Part shown: piece after piece, positions 36,597 to 44,789 of the stretch
Layout: every line of letters begins with the position of its first letter
Position numbering within the stretch: position 1 is the stretch's first letter
NCBI GenBank assembly: GCA_019359315.1
Contig: JAHHHO010000006.1
Location: forward strand, 1 to 64,000
Reading direction: 5' to 3'
From: Myxacorys californica WJT36-NPBG1
GTDB lineage: Bacteria; Cyanobacteriota; Cyanobacteriia; Leptolyngbyales; Leptolyngbyaceae
DNA length: 64,000 bases
Program-made: the position numbers and the translations under genes
Notes under the pieces: model-generated
Databases searched by the model: none
What the model was told of the DNA's origin: nothing
Seen by the model: the letters and a program-made list of their open reading frames with translations, nothing else

Positions 36597-38348
36597 GTGA
36601 ACGGAGACGAATTTGTTGAACAGATCCAGGACGTCCAAAAACGAGTGGCTGAACTTCAACAGAATACTGATCAATTGCCGCAAAAACAAAAAAGCCGGTT
36701 GACCGAATCTCTTGAACGGCTGACCAATGCCCTGCGAGACTTGCAGGTGGCAGAAGAAGCAATTCAACTGTTACTGTCTGCGGTGCAGCAGTCGAGAGAC
36801 TCGATCGTGATTACGACTGCCAATCTCAACTCACCGGGTCCTGAGATGGTCTATGTCAATCCTGCGTTTAGCCGCATGACTGGGTACAGGATCGAGGAAA
36901 GTTTAGGAAAAACGCCCCGATTTTTGCAAGGCCCTAATACAGACCGTGCGTTACTTGACCGATTGCGTCAGGCGCTAGAGCAGGGCAAGCCCTTTCATGG
37001 AGAAGCAATCAACTATCACAAGGATGGCAGTGAATATTACGTCGAGTGGAACATCACTCCGATTCGGAACGCTCATCATGACGTGACTCATTTTGTAGCC
37101 ATTCAACGCGACATCACCGAGCGCAAGCGCCTTGAGGAAGAGCGAGAACATTTACTCCGCCAAGAACAAGCGGCGCGGGATGAAGCAGAAGCGGCTAGTC
37201 GAACGAAAGATGACTTTCTTGCCATGCTCTCCCATGAGTTGAGAACTCCGCTCACTCCCATTTTGGGTTGGGCTAAAGTGTTGCGAACGAAACAACTGCC
37301 AGAGGCAAAGTTTCAAGAGGCACTAGAAACGATTGAGCAGAACGCCAAACTTCAGGCGCAACTTGTCGATGATCTGCTAGATCTCTCACGAATTGTGCAA
37401 GGCAAGTTGGCTCTTAATCTAGAGCCTGTCTCGCTGATTAAGCCCATTGCAAATGCGCTTGACACAGTGCGTTTTGCGGCTGATGCAAAGTCGATTCGGA
37501 TCAAAACCAAGCTTGATTCAAACGTTGGGCAGATCATGGGTGATGCAGGTAGGCTCCAACAAGTGATTTGGAACTTACTCACTAACGCGATTAAATTCAC
37601 GCCGTCACAGGGTTCAATCGCCGTTAACTTAGAGCGATCGCTATCTGAACCTAGCAGGGCGAATAGCATGGCTCAAATTACGGTTAGCGATACCGGGCAA
37701 GGAATTAATTTAGACTTTCTCCCCTTTGTGTTTGATCGCTTTCGACAGGAGGATAGTTCCATTACACGTCAGTTTGGCGGGCTGGGGCTGGGGCTATCGC
37801 TCTCTCGGCAACTGATCGAAGCGCATGGCGGCACGATCGCGGCTACTAGTGCTGGAGCAGGACAGGGCACAACGATTACGATCCAGTTGCCCCTCAGCGC
37901 TCATATGGTATCCAGCGCTCAGATGCCCACCGAACCGTCAGTGTTTGATTTATACGGTGTCCGGGTACTTGTAGTAGAAGATGAACCTTCTACCTTAAAA
38001 TTTCTCGCGTTTCTCCTAGAGCAAGAGGGCGCGGTCGTCACAGGTGTTCCTTCTGCACAGGAGGCGCTTAGCGCCTTGGAGCAGGATCCATTTGATATTT
38101 TAGTCAGTGATATTGGGCTGGAAGGCGTCGATGGTTATGCCCTACTGCAGCAGATTCGCACCGCGTCGCGTTCCCATCAAGTTTCAGAATGCGTCCGCCA
38201 ACTTCCTGCCATTGCCCTGACAGCTTATGCCTCCGAGAGCGGTCGTCAAAAAGCGCTTGAGACAGGATACCAACAGCATTTAGTCAAGCCGATTGAGCCA
38301 GAAGTTTTAATCCGCGCGATCGCGGCAGCTTTGAGTCGCCAAGTGTAG
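36597..38348 (+). CDS. PAS hybrid sensor histidine kinase with receiver domain
   Basis: The 583-residue protein has a coiled-coil start (1-50), a PAS/PAC domain (about 55-175), a linker coil, HisKA with phosphoacceptor His213 in LSHELRTPLTP, HATPase with NLLTNAIKF and GLGLGLSL, and a C-terminal receiver with Asp in VSDIGLEGVDGY. The PAS segment GKTPRFLQGPNTD resembles LOV domains but has Pro where the photoactive Cys would be. No membrane segment is present, so it is a cytoplasmic sensor. The partner is unknown. It starts at GTG 36597. Confidence 0.87.
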   Translation: MNGDEFVEQIQDVQKRVAELQQNTDQLPQKQKSRLTESLERLTNALRDLQVAEEAIQLLLSAVQQSRDSIVITTANLNSPGPEMVYVNPAFSRMTGYRIEESLGKTPRFLQGPNTDRALLDRLRQALEQGKPFHGEAINYHKDGSEYYVEWNITPIRNAHHDVTHFVAIQRDITERKRLEEEREHLLRQEQAARDEAEAASRTKDDFLAMLSHELRTPLTPILGWAKVLRTKQLPEAKFQEALETIEQNAKLQAQLVDDLLDLSRIVQGKLALNLEPVSLIKPIANALDTVRFAADAKSIRIKTKLDSNVGQIMGDAGRLQQVIWNLLTNAIKFTPSQGSIAVNLERSLSEPSRANSMAQITVSDTGQGINLDFLPFVFDRFRQEDSSITRQFGGLGLGLSLSRQLIEAHGGTIAATSAGAGQGTTITIQLPLSAHMVSSAQMPTEPSVFDLYGVRVLVVEDEPSTLKFLAFLLEQEGAVVTGVPSAQEALSALEQDPFDILVSDIGLEGVDGYALLQQIRTASRSHQVSECVRQLPAIALTAYASESGRQKALETGYQQHLVKPIEPEVLIRAIAAALSRQV

Positions 38349-38352
38349 CAGT

Positions 38353-38643
38353 TCACCAGCCATCCTGACTTAGACCATCTTGATCCAAAATTTCTAAGTC
38401 TAATTCTGAAATATAGACGATCGCACTATCAATCTGTGTTGCCTTGCCACGAAGTTCCAAATCAAACCAGCCATCTCCTTGAGCATTGGCTCCTAGCAAC
38501 GCCGACACTATATTGACGGTGAGGTGATAGTCCGATACCAATCGAGAGATGATTGGCTCCTGATGATAATTTTTGGGAATGCGTAACCGAATGCGAGTTA
38601 CGATTGGACGCTGATCTGAATTAGAAATAATTGATGTTGCCAT
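38353..38643 (-). CDS. NIL-domain protein
   Basis: The 96-residue protein has the ferredoxin-like NIL fold (RIRLRIPKNYHQEPIISRLV, YHLTVNIVSALLGANAQGDGWFDLELRG), otherwise found at the C-terminus of methionine-importer ATPases and beside ferredoxins. It is free-standing here, with no ABC genes adjacent, so it may be a small ligand-binding or regulatory protein. It is convergent with the hybrid kinase, 4 bp apart. AGGAGG (from GCCTCCT at 38646-38652) precedes its ATG. Confidence 0.8.
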   Translation of the reverse strand: MATSIISNSDQRPIVTRIRLRIPKNYHQEPIISRLVSDYHLTVNIVSALLGANAQGDGWFDLELRGKATQIDSAIVYISELDLEILDQDGLSQDGW

Positions 38644-38814
38644 AATTGCCTCCTAAGCTAACCTCGGCAATGCCACTACAGGATGACTTGCTTCTAATCT
38701 ACGGTTTTTCGATCGGGAAATCGTACTTAAGCAATAGTACCGCAAAATTTAGCACCCCGACCAGAAGCCAAAGAATTGCTTAGGGTCCTCAAACCTCTCC
38801 TGCTGGTGCTTGTG

Positions 38815-39016
38815 AATCCGCCACGCTTCAATCTCAGGTTAAGTACAGGAACCCAAGAAACGGCGGGTAGTGTTGTAGACCTGCTTGGCTTCGATGCCCT
38901 TCAAGGGCAATGCGATCGTCCAACCGTAGATCTACAACACTATCGAAACTGCGTATTCAGGTCTCCCATTTCTTCGAGAAATCAGAGACCTCTATTGGTG
39001 GTAGAGGTCTCTTTAT
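38815..39016 (+). ncRNA. Candidate structured RNA with switchable terminator
   Basis: A CDS-free stretch folds into successive hairpins on the plus strand. Hairpin 1: CCGCC (38818-38822) with GGCGG (38862-38866), inner GGTT/AACC. Hairpin 2: AGTGTTGTAGA (38869-38879) with TCTACAACACT (38931-38941), inner TGCCCTT/AAGGGCA and TTGG/CCAA. Hairpin 3: AGAGACCTCTA/TAGAGGTCTCT (38984-39012) followed by TTATTT. AGGTCTC (38959-38965) can instead pair with GAGACCT (38985-38991) around the stem ATTTCT/AGAAAT, blocking hairpin 3. No plus-strand gene follows. Whether it is transcribed is unknown. Confidence 0.4.
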
Positions 39017-39017
39017 T
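38984..39017. terminator. Strong hairpin terminator between the RNA candidate and arsS
   Basis: An 11-bp perfect stem AGAGACCTCTA (38984-38994) with TAGAGGTCTCT (39002-39012), loop TTGGTGG, is followed on the plus strand by TTATTT. On the minus strand it lies 24 bp after the arsS stop and could also end that transcript. Confidence 0.75.
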
Positions 39018-39035
39018 TAACTTGTCCCTTGTCAG

Positions 39036-40124
39036 TTAAGCCAGCGCTCCTCCGCAAGAACTTCCTGCCCCTGCTGTGCAGCCAAAGCAATGGCGACCCG
39101 TAACAATTTGTCGCTGTGCTAAACGATCGGGATCAAAGTCGCGAATGTGCCAAGGTTTCTGCTTCTCATCCTGACAGGTCAGATCCAACATTTGATTAAA
39201 ATCGCAATCAAAAATTCGTCCATCCCAACCAATCGAAAGCGTGTTGCGGCACATCAACCCCTCAACCGTGGCAGGATTAAACGCATTTACCAGCACTTCC
39301 ATATAACTCTGCAAATTGCCCGACTGCTCTAGCCATTCTAGATAGCGAGAAATAGGCATATTGTTGAGGGTGATCAAGCGATCGAAGGTCACGCCCTGAT
39401 ATTTCTCTAATCCTGCCTTCCATTCCTGCTCTAACTTCACTTGGCTACTAGCAAGAAACGCTCCAACCGGATTGCTCACCAGCGTCAGTTGCCGCTTGGA
39501 ATCGCCTTTACCGTACCCTGCTGCATTGAGACGGTGAAGCGCCTCGATTGATTGCTCAAACGTGCCATCGCCTCGCTGAGCATCCGTGTTGCGTTGACGA
39601 TAGTGAGGGAGAGAACAGACAATTTCGACGCCGCGATCGCCAAACCAACTCGGCAACTCCTCCATTCCCGGCAGCAACAGTACGGTCAAGTTGCAGCGAT
39701 CGATCACCTGCTTGCCTCGCGCCACACACTGATCCACCAAGTAGCGAAAATGCGGATTGAGTTCTGGCGCACCCCCCGTAATATCAACCGTCTGTGCCTC
39801 TGTGCGGTCTAACGCCTGCAAGCACTGATCGACGGTTTCACGCGTCATATTTTCCTTCGTGCGATCGGGTCCTGCATCTACATGGCAATGCCGACACACC
39901 ATATTACACAGTTTGCCGATGTTGATTTGAAAGATGTCCAACTTCGCAGGCGTTAATGCAGGGACGCCATGAGCAGACAGTGTTGCTGAAAAATCTCCTC
40001 CCTGTATGGTGTGCGACAGTGCAACCTCTGCTAATTTATCTTGTTGATATTGAGCCGATGCGAGAGGAGAACGGCGTCTGAGCAGGGATAAAGATTTAGT
40101 CGGAGTGCGATCGGAAGTTTGCAT
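39036..40124 (-). CDS. arsS: Arsenosugar biosynthesis radical-SAM protein ArsS
   Basis: The 362-residue radical-SAM enzyme has CNMVCRHC (about 73-80) and the GAGSSCGGALA tail that defines ArsS. ArsS transfers a 5'-deoxyadenosyl group to dimethylarsinous acid, the step towards dimethylarsinoyl-ribosides in algae and cyanobacteria. It lies 87 bp downstream of the AhpD-like gene on the same strand, a pairing seen repeatedly in arsenosugar loci. The methyltransferase ArsM is not in the window. Confidence 0.92.
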   Translation of the reverse strand: MQTSDRTPTKSLSLLRRRSPLASAQYQQDKLAEVALSHTIQGGDFSATLSAHGVPALTPAKLDIFQINIGKLCNMVCRHCHVDAGPDRTKENMTRETVDQCLQALDRTEAQTVDITGGAPELNPHFRYLVDQCVARGKQVIDRCNLTVLLLPGMEELPSWFGDRGVEIVCSLPHYRQRNTDAQRGDGTFEQSIEALHRLNAAGYGKGDSKRQLTLVSNPVGAFLASSQVKLEQEWKAGLEKYQGVTFDRLITLNNMPISRYLEWLEQSGNLQSYMEVLVNAFNPATVEGLMCRNTLSIGWDGRIFDCDFNQMLDLTCQDEKQKPWHIRDFDPDRLAQRQIVTGRHCFGCTAGAGSSCGGALA

Positions 40125-40156
40125 AATGTCAAGTGATGGATTTATAGGAACACGGT

Positions 40157-40218
40157 GTTTTTTATCTACAGTCTTTTAGCTACACAGTTTTTTAGCTACA
40201 CGGTTTTTTAGCTACATT
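40157..40218. repeat. Four imperfect tandem units of 14-16 bp spanning a stop codon
   Basis: The unit GTTTTTTAGCTACAC repeats with variations: GTTTTTTATCTACA, GTCTTTTAGCTACACA, GTTTTTTAGCTACACG and GTTTTTTAGCTACATT. The last unit contains the stop codon of the AhpD-like gene (minus-strand TAG at 40212-40214). Each other unit repeats those bases in the spacer to arsS. Confidence 0.75.
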
Positions 40219-40544
40219 GTCAGCTTGTGGGCGTGATCGAGCATCTGCAAGCCATGAATCAGCGACGATCCACCCCGAATTGCTGTTGCCACATGCACTG
40301 CCTCTGTCATTTGTTCTAAATCCGAGCCTTGCTGCAAGCTTTCTTTGGTGTAAGCATCAATGCAGTAGGGGCATTGAACCGTATGAGCCACGGCTAGGGC
40401 AATCAGCGCCTTTTCGCGTTTTGATAGTGCTCCTTCAGCAAACACAGCCCCGTAGTATGCAAAGAACTTTTCAGCTAACTCTGGGTTGCCCTCACCAATT
40501 TCTCCAAACTTCGGAAGGTGTTCTGAATTGTAATATTGATCCAT
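40212..40544 (-). CDS. Arsenosugar-associated AhpD-like peroxidase (carboxymuconolactone decarboxylase fold)
   Basis: The 110-residue AhpD-like protein has the redox pair CPYC in HTVQCPYCIDAYTKES and the family ending AVHVATAIRGGSSLIHGLQM. This subgroup is repeatedly found beside arsS and is named for that association; its exact redox role is unresolved. It is the first gene of the two-gene arsenosugar unit. Its 3' end and the spacer to arsS carry the tandem repeat at 40157-40218. Confidence 0.88.
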   Translation of the reverse strand: MDQYYNSEHLPKFGEIGEGNPELAEKFFAYYGAVFAEGALSKREKALIALAVAHTVQCPYCIDAYTKESLQQGSDLEQMTEAVHVATAIRGGSSLIHGLQMLDHAHKLTM

Positions 40545-40612
40545 TGTTTCGTTTCCTCTGGCTATCTCTCAGCTTAGAGGATCTGATTTCATCTCACCCA
40601 TAGTTCTAGTGA

Positions 40613-41188
40613 ATGGATGGTACTCTTATGATTCCTCGTTCGGTATTAACGTTCACTGCAACGGCGACCGAAGCCCTGAAGCAGGGTGCTTTGGGTCTTG
40701 GGATCTGTTCGGTTGTGCTAGCGGCAGATCCAACCCAGGTAGATCAACTCATCAACACCAATGACTGTCAAGGCTGTGATCTCTCTAAAGCCAGTATTTA
40801 TGGAATGGTGCTAGAAGGCGCTAATTTAACCCGCGCCAACCTGTCAGAGGCCGCTTTTCAGGGATCTAAATTGAATTTTGCCAACTTAACGACAGCTATT
40901 GGCGATCGCGCAAACTTTGCCCTTGTGCAACTTCAGGACGCAAACTTGCAAGGGGCAAATCTGCAAGAGGCAAATTTCTATGGTGCAGATTTGCGAGGTG
41001 CAGACCTTTCTAAAGCCAATCTTCAAAAGGCAGTGCTAGAAGGAGCTGATTTACGAGGTGCAAACCTCAACGGAGCAAACTTGCAAAACGCCAATTTGGT
41101 ACGGGTGAAACTAGCTGGGGCCACGCTTGAAGGTACGACACTAACTGGCGCTCGAATGCCCGCCGGGTGGGAGCCTAAGAAGAATTAG
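40613..41188 (+). CDS. Exported-looking pentapeptide-repeat protein
   Basis: The 191-residue protein (ATG 40613; ATG 40628 also possible) starts with a moderately hydrophobic segment (LGLGICSVVLAADPTQ), possibly a signal peptide, and then NDCQGCDLSKA. Some 20 A(N/D)LXX repeats (about 60-175) form a beta-helix. The CXXC before the repeats is conserved in many cyanobacterial thylakoid-lumen pentapeptide proteins. Function is unknown. It diverges from the AhpD-like gene with a 68-bp gap. Confidence 0.82.
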   Translation: MDGTLMIPRSVLTFTATATEALKQGALGLGICSVVLAADPTQVDQLINTNDCQGCDLSKASIYGMVLEGANLTRANLSEAAFQGSKLNFANLTTAIGDRANFALVQLQDANLQGANLQEANFYGADLRGADLSKANLQKAVLEGADLRGANLNGANLQNANLVRVKLAGATLEGTTLTGARMPAGWEPKKN

Positions 41189-41670
41189 CTCTTCATTTTG
41201 AGTAATAAGAATCTCTGCAACACAGAGTCCATGGAGCGAAACTTCAGTACTTCTGCTCTACAGTTTGCCATGATTATACTGATGTTTGCGAATAAAAACT
41301 TTATGAGGATGAAACTATCTAGAATTTTCGTCCGGATAAATACTACTTTGAATGTAAAAAATAATCAGCCTTAGTTAACTACTCAGTGTTTTTAGGGAGA
41401 TTAAGCATCAACTCACCTTTAACGTTCAATCCTATTCCAGTTCAACACGTTTCGGTATTCTCGCAAATCGATTGCCGCTTCTAGGTAACTCAACTCACTC
41501 TTGTTCTACTTGTTCATAACGATTGAGTGATGAGTGTTGAGAAGTTTCAAGGGGATTAGCTTTGCGAAGCCTAAAGACTTGCACACCAGGGCGTGTCTTG
41601 AGCCGAAAGCAACATACAACTGCTCGCTATATTGGCTGGCAACTCAGCTTTACAAGGAAGATCAAGCCTT
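41189..41670 (+). other. 482-bp gap with structured leader before the DUF4347 gene
   Basis: No gene is recognised. An AT-rich promoter-like stretch spans about 41280-41400. The last 120 bp contain the short hairpin GCTT-TGCG-AAGC (41559-41570), then AAGA/CAC pairing with GTG/TCTT (41574-41599), about 70 bp before the start. These may form a leader structure. No known riboswitch consensus fits. Confidence 0.3.
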
Positions 41671-42372
41671 ATGAATCCTCTGAGTGGAATCACCCACCTA
41701 TTAGATCCACTATCTGTTGAATTAGCTCCTCGTCAAGCACTCGCTTTAGACATTCAATCTCCTCTCAATACTCTGGCTGCGCTTCGGTCTGCCCATTCAG
41801 TTAGTCCTAGTCCTACGCAAACTCCTAGTGCGCCCAACCCCAAACCAAGCCAAACGGTGGATGAGATTTTATTCATCGATAAGAAAGTGCCGGGTTATCA
41901 GCAACTAGAATCTGGTACGAGATCGGGCGTCATTATCATTGAACTTAATCCCAATCAAGATGGAATTGCCCAAATTTCAAACGCATTAGCGCAATTCCAG
42001 GTTCGTAAAGCGATTCATGTTGTGTCTCTTGGCGATAAAGGCGTTGTAAAACTGGGTGCAGCCCAATTATTCAAGAGTTCGTTAGGACTCTATGCCAGTG
42101 ATCTTAGATCATGGGCGAAGTCATTTAATGAAGGAGTAGATATTTTAATGTATGGCTCAAACGTTGGAGCCGATAAAGCGCTGTTAGAGCAAGTGAGTGC
42201 CCTAACAGGGGCCGATGTTGCCGCGTCTAGCGATCGCACGGGAAGCTCAGCCTTGAGTGGCGATTGGGATCTTGAACAGAAAGTGCTGCGGGTAAACACA
42301 GGCGCAATCGCAACTCAGCTTGCTTTTCAGTCCTCTACTCTTCAGACTTACGCCGCCACTCTCTCCGCATAA
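41671..42372 (+). CDS. Stand-alone DUF4347-domain protein
   Basis: From ATG 41671 (preceded by AAGGAAG) the product has about 233 residues. The N-terminus is Pro/Ser-rich (SVSPSPTQTPSAPNPKPSQT). It then has the DUF4347 domain: VDEILFIDKKVPGYQQLESG, ELNPNQDGIAQISNALAQFQ, HVVSLGDKGVVKLG, LMYGSNVGADKALLEQVSAL and the GADVAASSDRTGSS motif, ending shortly after GDWDLEQKVLRV. This domain normally heads very large secreted adhesins. Here the ORF stops right after it, followed by a hairpin. Confidence 0.8.
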   Translation: MNPLSGITHLLDPLSVELAPRQALALDIQSPLNTLAALRSAHSVSPSPTQTPSAPNPKPSQTVDEILFIDKKVPGYQQLESGTRSGVIIIELNPNQDGIAQISNALAQFQVRKAIHVVSLGDKGVVKLGAAQLFKSSLGLYASDLRSWAKSFNEGVDILMYGSNVGADKALLEQVSALTGADVAASSDRTGSSALSGDWDLEQKVLRVNTGAIATQLAFQSSTLQTYAATLSA

Positions 42373-42433
42373 CCCAGCAGTACTGAAGACTCCTATAAAC
42401 CCAATGCTTATTAAATCTTAATAAAACCCCAAC

Positions 42434-42470
42434 AGAGAGCCGTGAGCCTATCACGGCTCTCTTGCTGTGT
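42434..42470. terminator. Hairpin terminator between the DUF4347 gene and the pix operon
   Basis: AGAGAGCCGTGA (42434-42445) pairs perfectly with TCACGGCTCTCT (42451-42462), loop GCCTA. The plus-strand tail is only TTGCTG, so termination strength is uncertain; the minus-strand tail is GTTGGGGTTTTATT. Confidence 0.6.
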
Positions 42471-42564
42471 CAATGATCTAGGCAGGGGGTGAGATGTGCC
42501 CTTGCTCTGGGAACCATAAGAAAAGAATGAACTTGGGTATGCGTGGACGCATAAGGGGATTGGC

Positions 42565-43776
42565 ATGTTAGTCGATGATTCATCTCCTGATACTCCGAGC
42601 GGGCTACTGGGTATCCGGAGTCGGATGCATTTTACCGGTCGGTTAGATGTCCACACGAGTGGGCAGCAGTGGAGTCTCTATCTTTATATGGGCCGGTTAA
42701 CTTGGGCATCGGGTGGACCTCACCCCAGACGCCGATTGAATCGGTATTTAAACCAACATTGTCCTCAAATCGACGCAAATTCGATCACCGTTAGATTTAC
42801 AGATGGTGTTCATGGGCAGGATTACCAAACCCTTGCAATACTTGTTAAGCGACAGCAAGTAACTCCAGAACAAGCCGTTGCTGTCATTCGGAGTACGATC
42901 GCTGAAGTGTTGTTTGACATTATCCAGCAAGAAGAAACGAAGCTCGTCACCTTCAAATCTGATGCACAAGATGTTCTCGACACTTCACTAGCGGTAGTGA
43001 ATGCAGAACAACTGCTTGCCGAAGTTCAGCAGCTTTGGAACGTCTGGCGATCGCTCGGTTTAGCTGATCACTCGCCGAATTTAGCGCCTGTCCTTCGCCA
43101 CCCTGAACAACTGCAAGAACATACCCCTGAGAAGGTGTATAAAATGCTTGTATCACTGGTGGATGGTCGCCGCTCTCTGCGGGATTTAGCAGTTCTGACG
43201 AAGCAAGATTTGTTGCAGCTAACGCGCCTTCTAGTGCCGCTTTATCGCAAAGGATTGATTGCTTTAACTAAAATTTCAGATTTGGCAGTTTCTGGAGTAG
43301 TGGGGCAATCGACATCGCCTTCAAGACTCGAGGTCACTACCCCAAAGCAAGGAATGCCGCTCCCTCGCACTCCCAGTGGAAGCAGGCCAACAGGTTCAGA
43401 AATTGCACCACTGATTGTTTGCATTGATGACAGTTTACGGGAATGCCAGGCTATGGAAAAAATCGTGATCCAAGGAGGATATCGATTTACTGGGATTCAA
43501 GACTCTGTACAAGCACTGCCGATCTTGCTAGAGCAAAAACCAAGTCTGATCTTCTTAGATTTGGTCATGCCTGTTGCCAATGGCTACGAGATTTGCGCTC
43601 AAATTCGTCGAGTTTCGCTATTTAAAGATACTCCAATTGTTATTTTGACTAGCAACGACGGAATCATAGATCGAGTTCGGGCTCGATTTGTTGGTTCTTC
43701 CGGATTTTTGGCAAAGCCTCCAGAAGCTGACCGAGTGTTAACGGTCATTGCAAAACTTCTTCGGGTGCAAAGCTAA
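42565..43776 (+). CDS. pixG: PATAN-domain response regulator, PixG/PilG type
   Basis: The 403-residue protein has an N-terminal PATAN/DUF4388 domain (about 12-110; LGIRSRMHFTGRLDVHTSGQ, LYLYMGRLTWASGG), a helical middle and a C-terminal receiver (about 280-400) with phosphoacceptor Asp332 in FLDLVMPVANGYEIC. In Synechocystis such PATAN-CheY proteins (PixG, PixE) act on the type IV pilus motor to set direction in phototaxis. It is the first gene of the six-gene operon. AAGGGGAT precedes ATG 42565. Confidence 0.87.
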   Translation: MLVDDSSPDTPSGLLGIRSRMHFTGRLDVHTSGQQWSLYLYMGRLTWASGGPHPRRRLNRYLNQHCPQIDANSITVRFTDGVHGQDYQTLAILVKRQQVTPEQAVAVIRSTIAEVLFDIIQQEETKLVTFKSDAQDVLDTSLAVVNAEQLLAEVQQLWNVWRSLGLADHSPNLAPVLRHPEQLQEHTPEKVYKMLVSLVDGRRSLRDLAVLTKQDLLQLTRLLVPLYRKGLIALTKISDLAVSGVVGQSTSPSRLEVTTPKQGMPLPRTPSGSRPTGSEIAPLIVCIDDSLRECQAMEKIVIQGGYRFTGIQDSVQALPILLEQKPSLIFLDLVMPVANGYEICAQIRRVSLFKDTPIVILTSNDGIIDRVRARFVGSSGFLAKPPEADRVLTVIAKLLRVQS

Positions 43777-43821
43777 GCACTGGTTCACTCCCATTTAAAA
43801 TCGTGTTACGGAGAAAAAGAA

Positions 43822-44184
43822 ATGAGTACTGTTCTGGTGGTTGAAGATAGCATTACTGAAATGCAGATTTTGAGCAATTATTTACATCAAGCAGGCTTAG
43901 CAGTTGTGAGCGCTCACAGTGGAGAAGAAGCGCAAACTAAACTTAGCAATTCGACCCCTGATCTCATTGTGCTAGATGTAATTTTGCCAGGTCAAAGCGG
44001 CTTTGAACTCTGCCGAGAACTAAAAGCTGACCCTCGAACCAATCGAATTCCAGTCATCATCTGCTCCACCAAAGATACCGATGTTGATAAGATGTGGGGC
44101 AACTTGTTAGGAGCAGATGCTTACATCCCTAAGCCTGTTGACCCAACTCTGTTCCTAACCACAATTCGACAGTTGATCAAGTAG
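43822..44184 (+). CDS. pixH: CheY-like response regulator, PixH/PilH type
   Basis: The 120-residue single receiver has VVEDSITEMQ (acidic pocket), phosphoacceptor Asp52 in IVLDVILPGQSGFELC, the Thr/Ser position in ICSTKDT and Lys in IPKPVDP. It should be phosphorylated by the CheA homologue PixL and act as output or phosphate sink opposite PixG. It lies 45 bp after pixG with GGAG about ten bases before its ATG. Confidence 0.9.
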   Translation: MSTVLVVEDSITEMQILSNYLHQAGLAVVSAHSGEEAQTKLSNSTPDLIVLDVILPGQSGFELCRELKADPRTNRIPVIICSTKDTDVDKMWGNLLGADAYIPKPVDPTLFLTTIRQLIK

Positions 44185-44196
44185 AGGATTGAGTTC

Positions 44197-44775
44197 ATGG
44201 CTGAGCTATCTGACATCCCTCCCTTGTTTTCTCCCTATGCATCCTCTATTGCCAGTCTAGAATCTTTACTTGCTGAACCAGCACCGATTGAAATTACGCA
44301 GAAATTTCTACGGTTTCGGTTAGAGCCAGATCACGTCGTTCTCGCCCCTGTGCAAGACGTGCTCGCTGTACTCACCATATCGATAACTGAGGTGCTGCCG
44401 ATTCCCCACATGAACGAGTCCGTATTAGGCGTTCTGAATTGGCGCGGTGAGGCGCTGTGGTTGATTGATCTGTCAAATCAGATCGGATTTAACTCCTTGG
44501 TAAGAACAACAAAGCGTCTGTCAACTCTAACTATCATTGTTGTGCAGAAGAAATTGCAGTTGTTAGGACTAGCTGTTTCAGAGGTTCAGGATATTGAAGA
44601 ACACGCTCCAGAGCAGATGCGTTCGCCCTCAAATGAGCTATTTGCGCCACGCTTGTTGCCTTTTGTAAAAGGTTACTTTCTGCATGAACACACCATCGTT
44701 TTAGATACTTCTGCTGTATTGGAAGATCCCCATTTACAAACTCACAAACTTAGAAATTCTAGCGCTGATTATTAA
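44197..44775 (+). CDS. pixI: CheW-like adaptor, PixI type
   Basis: The 192-residue protein has one CheW domain (about 40-175): [53 protein letters not shown] and [13 protein letters not shown]. It should link the receptor PixJ to the kinase PixL. It starts 12 bp after pixH and ends 14 bp before pixJ, so it is tightly coupled. Confidence 0.9.
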   Translation: MAELSDIPPLFSPYASSIASLESLLAEPAPIEITQKFLRFRLEPDHVVLAPVQDVLAVLTISITEVLPIPHMNESVLGVLNWRGEALWLIDLSNQIGFNSLVRTTKRLSTLTIIVVQKKLQLLGLAVSEVQDIEEHAPEQMRSPSNELFAPRLLPFVKGYFLHEHTIVLDTSAVLEDPHLQTHKLRNSSADY

Positions 44776-44789
44776 CCCTACCTCAGGAC

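Noticed and set aside
38776-39039. 87-codon plus-strand frame in the NIL-arsS gap
   Set aside because: Runs through all the hairpins and the terminator, with a composition unlike a protein; the RNA interpretation explains the sequence better.
41550-41600. Possible c-di-GMP riboswitch in the DUF4347 leader
   Set aside because: The two short hairpins lack the conserved GEMM core bases.
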